Of a DNA stretch of 64,000 nt, positions 1 through 8,220 are shown one piece after another; the first letter of the stretch is position 1; each line of letters opens with the position of its first letter. The stretch covers positions 3,596,001 through 3,660,000 of the forward strand of contig OZ220465.1 of NCBI GenBank assembly GCA_965115815.1, read 5' to 3'. Both the position numbers and the translations under genes were made by a program. The stretch comes from VXPW01 sp965115815. Its GTDB lineage: Bacteria; Pseudomonadota; Alphaproteobacteria; TMED109. The notes under the pieces were generated by a model. The model did no database searches and had not been told where the DNA came from. It saw only the letters and a list, made by a program, of their open reading frames with translations.

Positions 1-2153
1 CCGAGGCCCTGGAGGATGTCCCGGCCGAAGGCGCCGTGGAGCGTATTGTCGCCGTTACCGCCCCGGACGGTGAAGCCGATCCCGGAGGCCTTGAACTGGG
101 CCAGCGACATGTCGCCGATCCGGACGGTTCCGCCGCCCGCACCGCCGTCCACCTGCAGCGCGCAGGCGAAGCCGGTGTGCGAGAGGATGGTGCCGTCCGA
201 CGTGCCACCATCGCCGTAGACGATGACCGCATCCATGGAGTAGCGCGCCTGGTGCTCGACGAACTGGAAGGGACCCATGTCTTGATCGCCGAAGTGAAAC
301 TCGATCGTGTCCTCCTTTCTCAGCTCGTACAGGTAGTCGAAGCCGTCGCCCGGATTGAAAATGTAGGTGTCACCGTAGACCCATCCCCCCCAGTCGCCGC
401 GAAGCCAGTCGTTGCCCTTGCCGCCGATCAGCACATCGCTGCCGTAGCCGCCTGCCATCGTGTCATGACCGCCGTGGCCGTAGAGCGTGTTCCAGACCCA
501 TCCGGCACCGCCGTAGATGAACTCCGAGTCCTCGGTGCCGTGGAGTATGCTGTATCCGGTCTGGCCCTGACCGACGATGCGAGGAAGCTCGCCCGGTTTA
601 TTGCAGCTGTCGTCATCATCGTCGTCGTCTCCCCCGACGTCCGAGTCGCCGCCGTTGTCGCCGTCCCCAGTGTTCTCGAGATCAAGCGTCTCATCGCCCG
701 AGGTGCCTGGGATCGTGTCCTCGTCGCCGCCGTCGTTGTTGGCATTCGGGTCGCTACCGTCGTTGTCGAGGGGGTTGCCGCCGTCGTTGTCGTCGTCGCT
801 CGTACTGTCGCTGTACATGACTGTTTCACCGCCGCCACCGCCAGCAGGCAGGATGAAGTCGTCCGCGTCCAGGCCGCCCGCCGTCACACCCGACAGCCTG
901 ATCGTGTCGCCGCCGTCGCCGTAGCGGATGACGGCATCGGCGCCGTCCTGCTCGATGACCAGCGCCTCAAACCCGCCGGATACGCCATCCAGGCGAATCC
1001 TGTCGCCACCCCCGAAGTCGGTAATGGTGTCGGCGCCGTCTCCCGCCGCGAACACAAAGGTGTCGTCGCCCTTGCCGCCGGTCAGCGTATCGTCGCCCGC
1101 ACCGCCGTTGAGCGTGTCGACGCCCTTGGCGCCGCGCAGGGTGTCATCGCCCTCGCCACCGGCCAAGATGTCGTCGCCCTTGCCGCCCTTCAGGAAGTCG
1201 TCGCCATCACCGCCGGTCAGCGTATCGTCGCCAAAGCCGCCATAGAGGAAGTCGTCGCCAGCCCCGCCGGTGAGCGTGTCGGCGCCCCCGTTGCCACGCA
1301 GGGTGTCGTCGCCAGCCCCGCCGGTCAGCGTGTCGGCGCCCCCGTTGCCACGCAGGGTGTCGTCGCCATCACCGCCGGTCAGCGTGTCGACGCCCTTGCC
1401 GCCCTTCAGCACCTCGCCGCCAGCAGACCCGCCGCTCGAGGTGTCGCCAGACGTGCCCTCCGGCGGCGCACCCTGTGCAAGAGCGTCCTCGCCGCCGCCC
1501 TCCGGCGGGGCTGCCTCGACGGGAAGGAACCGGAAATCGTCCGCGCCCAGGGAGGCCGCCGTCACGCCCTCCAGCTTGATCGTGTCGCCGTCGCCGTAGC
1601 GGATGACGGTATGGAAGCCCTTCTGCTCGATCACCAGATCCCCGAAACCGCCCGACACCCCGGCCATCTCGATGATGTCGCCAGCCTTGAAATCGCCGAT
1701 GTAATCGGCCCCGTCGCCGACCGCGAACGCAAAGACATCATGGCCACTGCCGCCATAGAGCGAGTCCGTGCCCCGGCCGCCGGTCAGCCTGTCGGCGCCC
1801 CGGCCGCCTTCCAGACGGTCGTTGCCCGCACCGCCATCGACCGTGTCGTCCCCGTCGCCGCCATACAGCGTGTCGTCGCCCGCACCGCCGTCCAGCGTGT
1901 CGTCGCCCGCACCGCCGTCCAGCGTGTCGTCGCCCGCACCGCCGTCCAGCGTGTCATCGTCCGAGCTGCCGGGGTTCATGAGGAGAAAGTCCGCGTCGGC
2001 ACCCGGGCTTGCGGTTCCGCCCGTCAGCGTGTCGTCGCCGTCGCCGCCCGTCAGGATGTCGTCGCCAAGGCCGCCCGTCAGGATGTCGTCGCCAAGGCCG
2101 CCCGTCAGGGTTTCGTTGCCAGCGCCGCCGGTCCGGAAACTATCCTGTGTCAT
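1..2153 (-). CDS. RTX (hemolysin-type Ca-binding repeat) protein, 3' end outside window
   Basis: Reading the minus strand from ATG 2153 gives at least 717 codons that run off the window edge. The protein is built of glycine-aspartate nonapeptides (GGxGxDxLx) in blocks at roughly residues 8-140, 245-360 and 500 onward. The blocks alternate with non-repeat modules carrying the motifs DYIGDF and DTITDF, which are typical between RTX blocks, and with a very acidic Asp/Asn/Gly linker near residues 430-495. RTX repeats bind calcium and fold after type I secretion; no C-terminal secretion signal is visible because the end is missing. A GAGGGGG Shine-Dalgarno sequence precedes the ATG. There is no transporter gene nearby. 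The start lies about 40 bp downstream of an IS3-type end fragment, the same setting as the second RTX gene at 36320. Confidence 0.85.
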   Translation of the reverse strand, partial: MTQDSFRTGGAGNETLTGGLGDDILTGGLGDDILTGGDGDDTLTGGTASPGADADFLLMNPGSSDDDTLDGGAGDDTLDGGAGDDTLDGGAGDDTLYGGDGDDTVDGGAGNDRLEGGRGADRLTGGRGTDSLYGGSGHDVFAFAVGDGADYIGDFKAGDIIEMAGVSGGFGDLVIEQKGFHTVIRYGDGDTIKLEGVTAASLGADDFRFLPVEAAPPEGGGEDALAQGAPPEGTSGDTSSGGSAGGEVLKGGKGVDTLTGGDGDDTLRGNGGADTLTGGAGDDTLRGNGGADTLTGGAGDDFLYGGFGDDTLTGGDGDDFLKGGKGDDILAGGEGDDTLRGAKGVDTLNGGAGDDTLTGGKGDDTFVFAAGDGADTITDFGGGDRIRLDGVSGGFEALVIEQDGADAVIRYGDGGDTIRLSGVTAGGLDADDFILPAGGGGGETVMYSDSTSDDDNDGGNPLDNDGSDPNANNDGGDEDTIPGTSGDETLDLENTGDGDNGGDSDVGGDDDDDDDSCNKPGELPRIVGQGQTGYSILHGTEDSEFIYGGAGWVWNTLYGHGGHDTMAGGYGSDVLIGGKGNDWLRGDWGGWVYGDTYIFNPGDGFDYLYELRKEDTIEFHFGDQDMGPFQFVEHQARYSMDAVIVYGDGGTSDGTILSHTGFACALQVDGGAGGGTVRIGDMSLAQFKASGIGFTVRGGNGDNTLHGAFGRDILQGL

Positions 2154-2192
2154 CGTACTTGCCCCCTCAACAGGTGTGATTTGAGCGTGACC

Positions 2193-2264
2193 TGCCCCCA
2201 TCGACTGGTCCAGTGCGAAGGTTAGGGCATGGGCGGCTTCCCGGCAAGGCCGGCCGGCCGGCGG
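2193..2264 (-). repeat. Solo right-end fragment of the IS3/IS407-like element
   Basis: About 70 bp read on the minus strand match the right end of the IS3-family element at 36220-36291 with roughly 90% identity, including the terminal part ACTGGACCAGTCGATGGGGG. No transposase remains. The end points directly into the RTX gene that starts at 2153, so it may supply a promoter or be the scar of a deletion. Confidence 0.65.
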
Positions 2265-2299
2265 ACCGGACCCTTCTTTGTCGGGCCTGCGGATGACTG

Positions 2300-2929
2300 A
2301 TGGAGCAGGAACCTAGCATGGTTGAGGCGCCCGGTTCACCGTGGGCCGGTTTCCGTGGCCACTGCTGGTGCATCAGGGCTCACTGGGCACGCTGTTTCGA
2401 GGGTTCGAGCAGAGTTGTCCGGTTGCGCCGTCCGGCGGCGCGTTCCCGGCGTATGGCGCGGGAATGCGCCGAAACCGGGCAGTTCGACGGTTGCATCCTC
2501 CGGGATCTCGCCATAATCTGGATCCGCCATAGGCCTTCGTGGCGGGATTTGCCGGAGCCCGGTCGCCATGTCGCCTCCTTGACAGGAGACGGCCTCACAG
2601 GGAGTGGGGACGAAGGTGGCAGCAGGACATGTCAGCGGTACACGGGCGGGGCCGGACGGCGCGCCCTGGGCATCTATGCGGTGGTTCTCCATGAGGCCGA
2701 TGAAGCGGCATGGCAATCGTTACGGCAGGAATGGCCGGGCCGGCACTTCATTCTGACCGATCACTTGGCGTTCGTTGCGCCGGAAGGCACTACAACGACA
2801 ACGCACATTGCCGAGTCCTCGGGCATCGGCGACGAGCGCGGCCTGCTGGGGGTCGTTCTGGAAGTTTCGGCCCAGACCGGATTCCATCGCAACGACCTGT
2901 GGGAGTGGCTGCGCATGGTGCTTCCATGA
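2300..2929 (+). CDS. Hypothetical protein; only the C-terminal part looks coding
   Basis: The frame is open from 2300, but only about the last 85 residues read like a real protein (hydrophobic IYAVVLHEADEAAW, then ILTDHLAFVAP, ending in LWEWLRMVLP). The N-terminal 120 residues are Arg-rich and probably non-coding, so the true start may be a GTG near 2680. The stop overlaps the ATG of the next ORF by 4 nt, which supports a translated pair. Family not recognised. Confidence 0.35.
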   Translation: MEQEPSMVEAPGSPWAGFRGHCWCIRAHWARCFEGSSRVVRLRRPAARSRRMARECAETGQFDGCILRDLAIIWIRHRPSWRDLPEPGRHVASLTGDGLTGSGDEGGSRTCQRYTGGAGRRALGIYAVVLHEADEAAWQSLRQEWPGRHFILTDHLAFVAPEGTTTTTHIAESSGIGDERGLLGVVLEVSAQTGFHRNDLWEWLRMVLP

Positions 2930-3108
2930 CCGATGACGTTGACGGGATTCCCGGAGTCTCTGTACCGCCACCATCGTATGCGCACACTGGCGGCGGCGGA
3001 AGGGGAACGGGACGGGACAGGCGACTCTGCGCCCTGGAAACTCAGGTCGCACGGATCGAGGAGCGCGTTGCTGCCATTCAAGACCACATGGCGAAAAGCA
3101 TGACGTGA
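2926..3108 (+). CDS. Small hypothetical protein with coiled-coil C-terminus
   Basis: This 60-residue ORF starts on an ATGA overlap with the upstream ORF. Its second half, LETQVARIEERVAAIQDHM, is a short heptad-like coiled coil. This is similar in style to the N-terminus of the small membrane protein at 62769-63044 (LVRLEERIKTMQAEY). No membrane segment is present here, and the gene may be truncated by the mobile elements that begin soon after it. Function unknown. Confidence 0.4.
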   Translation: MTDDVDGIPGVSVPPPSYAHTGGGGRGTGRDRRLCALETQVARIEERVAAIQDHMAKSMT

Positions 3109-3201
3109 CCCAATTGAAAGGGGCTTGTATACTTGACTTACCGGAACACCACATATTGTGGTTTTATCTACGCTCGAACCCCATATATTGTATTTTGGTT
3201 A

Positions 3202-4045
3202 GGGACTGTTAACATTACAGGTTCTTGAGGGCATCGACAATGAGTGCGAAGTGGATGAAGAAGGTAAAGACAACATCAAGCGTATCGAATCTTGTGAAGA
3301 CTCGTCGAAATCGCTTGATCCTCCGAAACCGACGCTCGACTTCATTGCGTTTCTTGTACCGTTCCCGATCCTAGTCCCAGGGCGCAACCCGATTTGCCTT
3401 CGGTGGGACCCCAAGTTCCAGTCCACGACGTGCACCCCGCTCACGGGTCTCATCTCCTTCCCAGGCCTGGTCCATCACCAAGTATCGTGCAGGGCCCGGT
3501 ACTGCCCTTCGGTTCCGCCGTGTGCGTCCCTGGGGCCCATCCCCCGCCGGCCCTCCGGACCAGGAAAACCCCACGGCGCTTCGATCCTCCGCGGCAACCC
3601 AATGAAGCTTGGTAGTCCAGCTTCCGCGCGACGTCCCGAGGGCCTGAGCACCGTTGTTTTGAGCGCTCCCGTACCCTCCGGATGCACGTTCATCACGGTG
3701 CTGTCCAGTGACAGCACCTCAACCTTTCCACGGATGATCTCCAGGCGTTGCAACTCCGCAAACACCCGATCCAGGACCCCCTTCTTCGCCCCGCGGTTCC
3801 TCCGGATGTACCTGGTGTGCCCGTTGCCGAAATGGGACGGCAGCCCACGCCCCGTGCATCCCTGCTCGGCCCCGTACAGGATGGCATTGAGAACCGACAG
3901 ATGGCTGAGCGAAACCTTGCCGCGGTGCTTCGGAAAGACAGGAGCGATGCGCTTGTACTGGGCTTGCGTGCGTTCCATGACCGGAAATCCTCTCCACGAA
4001 CAGGGGGGGGGGCTGGAGCCTACCACATGCTGAGTTAACAGGCCC
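3202..4045 (-). mobile_element. IS5-family (IS1031/IS427-like) insertion sequence, defective
   Basis: Terminal inverted repeats GGG(A/C)CTGTTAAC face each other at 3202 and 4045. The inverted symmetry continues outward through GGTTA/TAACC, giving almost 20 bp. TTA and TAA triplets flank the ends, reminiscent of the TNA target of this group but not identical, so no clean target duplication is claimed. The element carries one broken transposase gene. Confidence 0.75.
3215..3978 (-). pseudogene. IS5-family transposase, frameshifted
   Basis: The minus strand encodes the IS5-family N-terminal half from ATG 3978 (RIAPVFPKHRGKVSLSHLSV and LDRVFAELQRLEIIRGKVEV, with the first catalytic Asp in LSLDSTV). 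Its C-terminus lies in other frames (YKKRNEVERRFRRIKRFRR and VFTFFIHFALIVDALKNL, ending at TAA 3215). At least two frameshifts and an in-frame TAG before DRERYKKRNEVE interrupt it, so it cannot make an active enzyme. Related fragments lie at 26863 (C-terminus) and 62430 (N-terminus). Confidence 0.85.
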
Positions 4046-4058
4046 TAACCAAATATAT

Positions 4059-4253
4059 GGTGTCTGCACGAAAAATCACAACACATTGTATATGAAACCA
4101 TATTTGGAATCTGGGGAACCGAAGATTCCTTCTTTGAGGGCATATGACGGCATATTCCGCTGAAATCAGGCTGGATTCGACGAATCTTCGCCCTGTCAAT
4201 ATTGAGCTTTCATTCATGTAATCCGTATCTTAGTGATTTTCCGGGCAGGCACT
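4059..4253. mobile_element. MITE with ISNCY-type ends, intact copy
   Basis: A 195-bp AT-richer unit with inverted ends: GGTGTCTGCACGAAAAATCA on the left, and AGTGCCTGCCCGGAAAATCA on the complement of the right. It is flanked by a 4-bp ATAT duplication (4055-4058 and 4254-4257). The ends resemble those of the full-length ISNCY-like element at 29717-31535 (AGTGCCCGCACCGAAAA, also 4-bp duplication), which is the likely source of transposase. A second copy, split by an IS66-type insertion, lies at 46247-49023. No coding capacity. Confidence 0.75.
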
Positions 4254-4412
4254 ATATAAGGCCCATTGAAAGTGTGAATATGGGGCGGTGTTCTGGCAGC
4301 CATTCCGACCGCATCCGTGGTTGCTGCGGTCGTCGTCAAGGCATTCTTGTACCTCTCCTGCACGATCTTCCGTCCGGGGTCCGGACCCCCGGACCCCTGC
4401 CGGACCGCCTCA

Positions 4413-4595
4413 GAGTTTGTTCCTAAAGTCGGTCATTCTCTGCCTCGGGGCAAGAACATGGGACATGAACGGAGCGTTCTCGCGTACAAAGTGAGAACAA
4501 AATTTGCGGTATCTGAGAAGAAGCCACGCGAACATGATTATTGAATTGCCTAAATTCAGAACGGAAGAACAACAAATGCATTTAGGAACAAACTC
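4413..4595. mobile_element. 183-bp MITE with TNA-type target duplication
   Basis: Perfect 15-bp inverted ends GAGTTTGTTCCTAAA occur at 4413 and (complement) at 4595. TCA directly repeats on both sides (4410-4412 and 4596-4598), the TNA target pattern of IS5/IS1031-group transposases. The interior is AT-rich compared with its surroundings and non-coding. A different element with the same length and target type lies at 63645-63827. Confidence 0.65.
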
Positions 4596-4598
4596 TCA

Positions 4599-4920
4599 AG
4601 ACGAGACCGGGACCGGAGACGGCGCTCAGACAGCAGCAACCCCGGACCCGACCGCCGATCACGACCGACGGCGCAGCACCGCCCGAACCGCGATGCCCGG
4701 TGCCGCTTGTCGCTCCGAACCGGGCGGCCGCGCGCAGGCCGCACGTCCGAACCGCCTCCGGCGGATCGGATGCGCCCCCGGTCGCCCGCCTCCGGACGCG
4801 CACCGCGGCGGCGGCCCGGCACCACGACCGCATCGGCCCTCCCGATCCCGGGCTGGACCCGATCCGGCCGCCGCCTGACGGAGGTTCCGGGCCGCCTTCC
4901 GACCGCCCCGGCCGCTTCGT
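4599..4920. other. No gene seen
   Basis: This very GC-rich stretch lies between the 183-bp MITE and the stop codon of the NosR-like gene. Open frames on both strands lack any recognisable protein pattern. No terminator with a T-tract was found. Confidence 0.5.
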
Positions 4921-7230
4921 TCAGGCCGGCGCGCCGGCCGGCTTCCGAACCGGCAGGGCGGCGGCCCGGGCCTTCACCTGCGCGACCAGCGGCGGACAGC
5001 GGGTCGGGTCGTCGTGGAGCACCTGACAGTCCAGGCAGTAGAAGCACTCGTTCATGTTGATCCTGCCCGACCGGGCGATCGCTCCTGTGGGGCAGACCGG
5101 ACCGCAGGCCTGGCACGGACTGCCGCATTCGGGGCGGCGGCGCAGGAACGAGAACCGCCGGAGCCGGCCCAGGACGGCGAGACCGGCGCCGAGCGGGCAC
5201 AGGAACCGGCAGAATGCCCGCTCGACGAACAGAGCGAGGATCAGCAGTCCGCCCGCCCACAGCACCGCCGCCGTCGGCGCGTCGAAGCGCAGCGTGACCG
5301 CGGTCTTGAACGGCTCGATGCCGGCCGCCCAGGCGGCCCACTCGAAATCGACGAACGTGAGCACGAGAAGGACGGCGAGCACCGCGTACTTGACGCGGGC
5401 CAGCCGTCGGTTCCAGTGCTCCGGGACGTGCGGCCGCCGAACCCGGAACGTCCGGGCGAGCCGGCCCAGAAGTTCCTGCATCGCTCCGTACGGACACAAC
5501 CAGCCGCAGAACAGCGATCGCCCCCAGAGCGGCAGCGTCACGAGCGCCGCAACTCCCACGATGGTGATCAGGGGTTCGGCGAGAAAGCCCTCCAGCCCGC
5601 CTCCGTAGAACGGGAGCTGCACGACATTCATCAGATGCAGCACCGTGAGCTGCCCGCCGGCAACGATTCCGAGCCAGCCCGCAACCCATGCCAGCAGGCC
5701 GATCCGGATCCCGCGGTACAGGGTGCGGTGGCGCACGATCCGGCGCTGGAACCCAAGCACCAGGAGGACGGCGAGGGCGGTCGCCGTCCCGAGCGCCACC
5801 GTCACCGGCTGGTCGCGCCAGATTCCCTGCCAGTCCAGGCCTCCGTCGAGACCGGCCGCCGCCGCGGCCGGCAGGGGCAGCGGCTCGGCGCGCACGTAGC
5901 GGGCGGGGATCGTGTAGGTCACCGGGAAGGTCGCCGACGACGGCACCGCATCCTCGGGTGCGCGCCGGGCCCGTTCGCCCTCGACGACGAACTCGAGGGT
6001 CCATGGACGGGTCGGATCCGGGCCGCTCCCGGCCGCGAAGTAGAACAATCCCTGATCGTCCAGCGTCGGGCCGGCCGCGATGTGATGGAAGGGAAGCGGC
6101 TTGAACAGGTCAGGAGTCAGCGGGATCGTGCGGTCCTCCTGGCGGAGCCGGAGGTTCCGGTACACCTCCGGCGCGACGGCGGTGGCGCGCGTGTCCCGAA
6201 AGCCGACCGGACCCCGGAAGCCGACCCACAGGACCGCATCTCCGACCGACCGGCCCGCGGCCACGTACTGGTCGTACCAGCGGCGGTCCAGAATGTTGAT
6301 TCCGATGCCCGCCGGCGTGACGAACGCCGCATAGACCTCGGCCACCGGCTCGTCGGGGTCGGCGTAGCGCACCGACAGGGGGAGCGCGGTATGCGGGTCT
6401 CCGGCCAGCTCCGCCTCGAGCTCTCCGACCGTGATCGTGCGCCCGGCGATCGAGCCGTCCTCCCGCAGCGCTCCCCAGCGCTGTTCCGTCCAGAGCTCCA
6501 GATCGAGCACCCGCCCGAGATCGTCGGCCGACAGGACCGACCCCCGGTCCCGCATGACCTTGCGGGCGCCGCGCATGATCGCGTCCATGAACAGCAGGGA
6601 CGAGGTGGTGATGCGCGAGATTGCGTCGACGGGGACGAGATCCGACGTGTCTCCGGCCGTCTCCCGCATCGCGATCGCCTCGCCCTCCAGCACCGAATCC
6701 GAGAGACCGAGCTGCATGCTGATCCCGCGCGCGGTGTCGATGCCCCGGTACTGGGTCAGGTACTGATGGAAATCCTCGTCGGTCCGGCCGAGGATGGCGA
6801 TCGGTTCGACATGCGCGAGCAGGCGCACGCCGGTGAGCACCCCGTCGGTGCGCACGCCCACCAGGAGATGGAAGGGCCGCCTCGAGTACCCGAGCCCGCG
6901 AATCGTGTCGTGCGTTTCGAAGACGTAGCCCACGCGACCGCCGCCCCGATAGACGTCGGCGCTCGGAAACTCTCCCTCCACCAGCTGGTACGATTCGGCT
7001 CCCGGAAACACGAGCTGCAGCGTCTCGTCATTCAGGTAGGTCGCGAGGAACGAGTCTGCCCCGGGCGCCAGCGTGGCCTCCTCCGGCTCGGCCTCCTTCG
7101 CCTGCTGCAGGATGGTGGGGCCTTGGGCCGGAGCCGGCCCGGCCGCCAGCAGCGCCCCGACCCCGAGGCTGACGCCCGCCGCGATGCGTCTGAGGCGGCC
7201 GGTTCCCCCGACCTCCGTCGTACGTGGCAT
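4921..7230 (-). CDS. NosR/NirI-like membrane flavo-iron-sulfur protein
   Basis: The 769-residue product has a signal peptide (hydrophobic AGVSLGVGALLAAG, ending APAQG), a periplasmic FMN-binding-type domain (about residues 60-190), several membrane helices, two CPxG-type cysteine motifs in the membrane part (CGWLCPYGAM near 575, CRFLCPLGAG near 674), and two ferredoxin-like 4Fe-4S clusters at the C-terminus (CGSPCQACGPVCP near 702, CFYCLDC near 729). This is the architecture of NosR, which supports nitrous oxide reductase by electron transfer or regulation. The start at 7230 is chosen because GGGAGGTC lies just upstream and a signal peptide follows. No nosZ, nosD or nosL is within the window, so the exact role is unproven. 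Confidence 0.85.
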   Translation of the reverse strand: MPRTTEVGGTGRLRRIAAGVSLGVGALLAAGPAPAQGPTILQQAKEAEPEEATLAPGADSFLATYLNDETLQLVFPGAESYQLVEGEFPSADVYRGGGRVGYVFETHDTIRGLGYSRRPFHLLVGVRTDGVLTGVRLLAHVEPIAILGRTDEDFHQYLTQYRGIDTARGISMQLGLSDSVLEGEAIAMRETAGDTSDLVPVDAISRITTSSLLFMDAIMRGARKVMRDRGSVLSADDLGRVLDLELWTEQRWGALREDGSIAGRTITVGELEAELAGDPHTALPLSVRYADPDEPVAEVYAAFVTPAGIGINILDRRWYDQYVAAGRSVGDAVLWVGFRGPVGFRDTRATAVAPEVYRNLRLRQEDRTIPLTPDLFKPLPFHHIAAGPTLDDQGLFYFAAGSGPDPTRPWTLEFVVEGERARRAPEDAVPSSATFPVTYTIPARYVRAEPLPLPAAAAAGLDGGLDWQGIWRDQPVTVALGTATALAVLLVLGFQRRIVRHRTLYRGIRIGLLAWVAGWLGIVAGGQLTVLHLMNVVQLPFYGGGLEGFLAEPLITIVGVAALVTLPLWGRSLFCGWLCPYGAMQELLGRLARTFRVRRPHVPEHWNRRLARVKYAVLAVLLVLTFVDFEWAAWAAGIEPFKTAVTLRFDAPTAAVLWAGGLLILALFVERAFCRFLCPLGAGLAVLGRLRRFSFLRRRPECGSPCQACGPVCPTGAIARSGRINMNECFYCLDCQVLHDDPTRCPPLVAQVKARAAALPVRKPAGAPA

Positions 7231-7380
7231 TCCCGACCTCCCCCGCCCGGATCCCGACAGGTCCGGCCGCCGCACCCATCGCGCCGGAACGCGCGGTTCC
7301 GGACCCACCGGCCCCCGGAAACTATAGCTGCCGTCGTCCGGCCTGCACCCCGACCGGTCCCCGTCGCGGCCGGTCCCGCG

Positions 7381-8220
7381 CTACGACAGCCAGCGTTTCC
7401 GGCGCCGGTAGCGCTTGCCCTCCCGGAAGCCCTTCCGCCCGGATTCGCCCAGGCCCAGGTAGAACTCCTTCACGTCGGAATTCTCCGTCAGCTGTCCGGC
7501 CTCGCCCTCCATGACGACGCGGCCGTTCTCCAGGATGTAGCCGTAGCCGGCGTGCTGCAGGGCGGCGTGCGTATTCTGCTCGGCCAGAAGAAAGCTCACC
7601 TGTTCCTCCCGGTTGAGCCGGTCGACGATGCCGAAGATCTCGGCCAGCAGTTGCGGCGCCAGGCCCATGGAGGGCTCGTCGAGCAGGATCATCCGCGGCC
7701 GCGCCATGAGGGCCCGGCCGAGGGCGGTCATCTGCTGCTCGCCGCCCGAGACGTAGCCCGCCTGCGTGTGACGGCGGTCGCGCAGCCGGGGGAAATAGGC
7801 GTACGTCTTCTCGAGCTGCCCGCGGCGCTCGGCCCGGCTCTCGCGCCGGGTGTACGCCCCGAGAAGAAGGTTCTCCTCGACGGTCAGGTGTTCGAAGCAG
7901 TGCCGGCCTTCCATGACCTGCACGAGGCCCCGGCGGACGAGGTCCGACGGGGCGAGCGAATCGGTCGGCGCCCCGTCGTAGACGATGCGGCCCCGCGTGA
8001 CCTCCCCGCGCTCGCCCTTGAGGATGTGGGAGATGGCCTTCAGCGTGGTCGTCTTGCCCGCGCCGTTGGCGCCGAGCAGGGCCGTGACGCCGCCGCGAGG
8101 CACCTGCAGCGACACCCCCTTGAGGACCAGGATCACCCGGTTGTAGACGACCTCGATGTTGGTGACGGCCAGCAGCGGCCCCGGCGGGTCGTCCGGGGCC
8201 GGGGCCGCGGTACGGTGCAT
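7381..8220 (-). CDS. Branched-chain amino-acid-type ABC transporter ATPase, LivF family
   Basis: A 279-residue ABC ATPase with Walker A GANGAGKTT, the Q-loop region, signature SGGEQQM, Walker B MILLDEP and switch region (LLAEQN). VMEGRHCFEHLTVEENLLLG is typical of LivF. A basic C-terminal tail (KGFREGKRYRRRKRWLS) extends past the usual end. The ATG shares one base with the stop of the binding-protein gene (TGATG), so the two are translationally coupled. It is the last gene of the six-gene operon and pairs with LivG to energise the LivH/LivM permease. The substrate is probably an organic acid or aromatic acid rather than leucine, because an acyl-CoA synthetase starts the operon; this is an inference. 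Confidence 0.9.
   Translation of the reverse strand: MHRTAAPAPDDPPGPLLAVTNIEVVYNRVILVLKGVSLQVPRGGVTALLGANGAGKTTTLKAISHILKGERGEVTRGRIVYDGAPTDSLAPSDLVRRGLVQVMEGRHCFEHLTVEENLLLGAYTRRESRAERRGQLEKTYAYFPRLRDRRHTQAGYVSGGEQQMTALGRALMARPRMILLDEPSMGLAPQLLAEIFGIVDRLNREEQVSFLLAEQNTHAALQHAGYGYILENGRVVMEGEAGQLTENSDVKEFYLGLGESGRKGFREGKRYRRRKRWLS

Noticed and set aside
36..2225. Long plus-strand ORF (729 codons) with Val/Ala-rich repeats
   Set aside because: It is the complement of the RTX gene; its periodicity is the mirror of the GGxGxDxL codons, and the minus-strand frame has a start, Shine-Dalgarno sequence and family motifs.
3202..4045. TTA/TAA as a 3-bp target duplication of the IS5 element
   Set aside because: The triplets are not identical in direct orientation; they form part of an extended inverted repeat instead.
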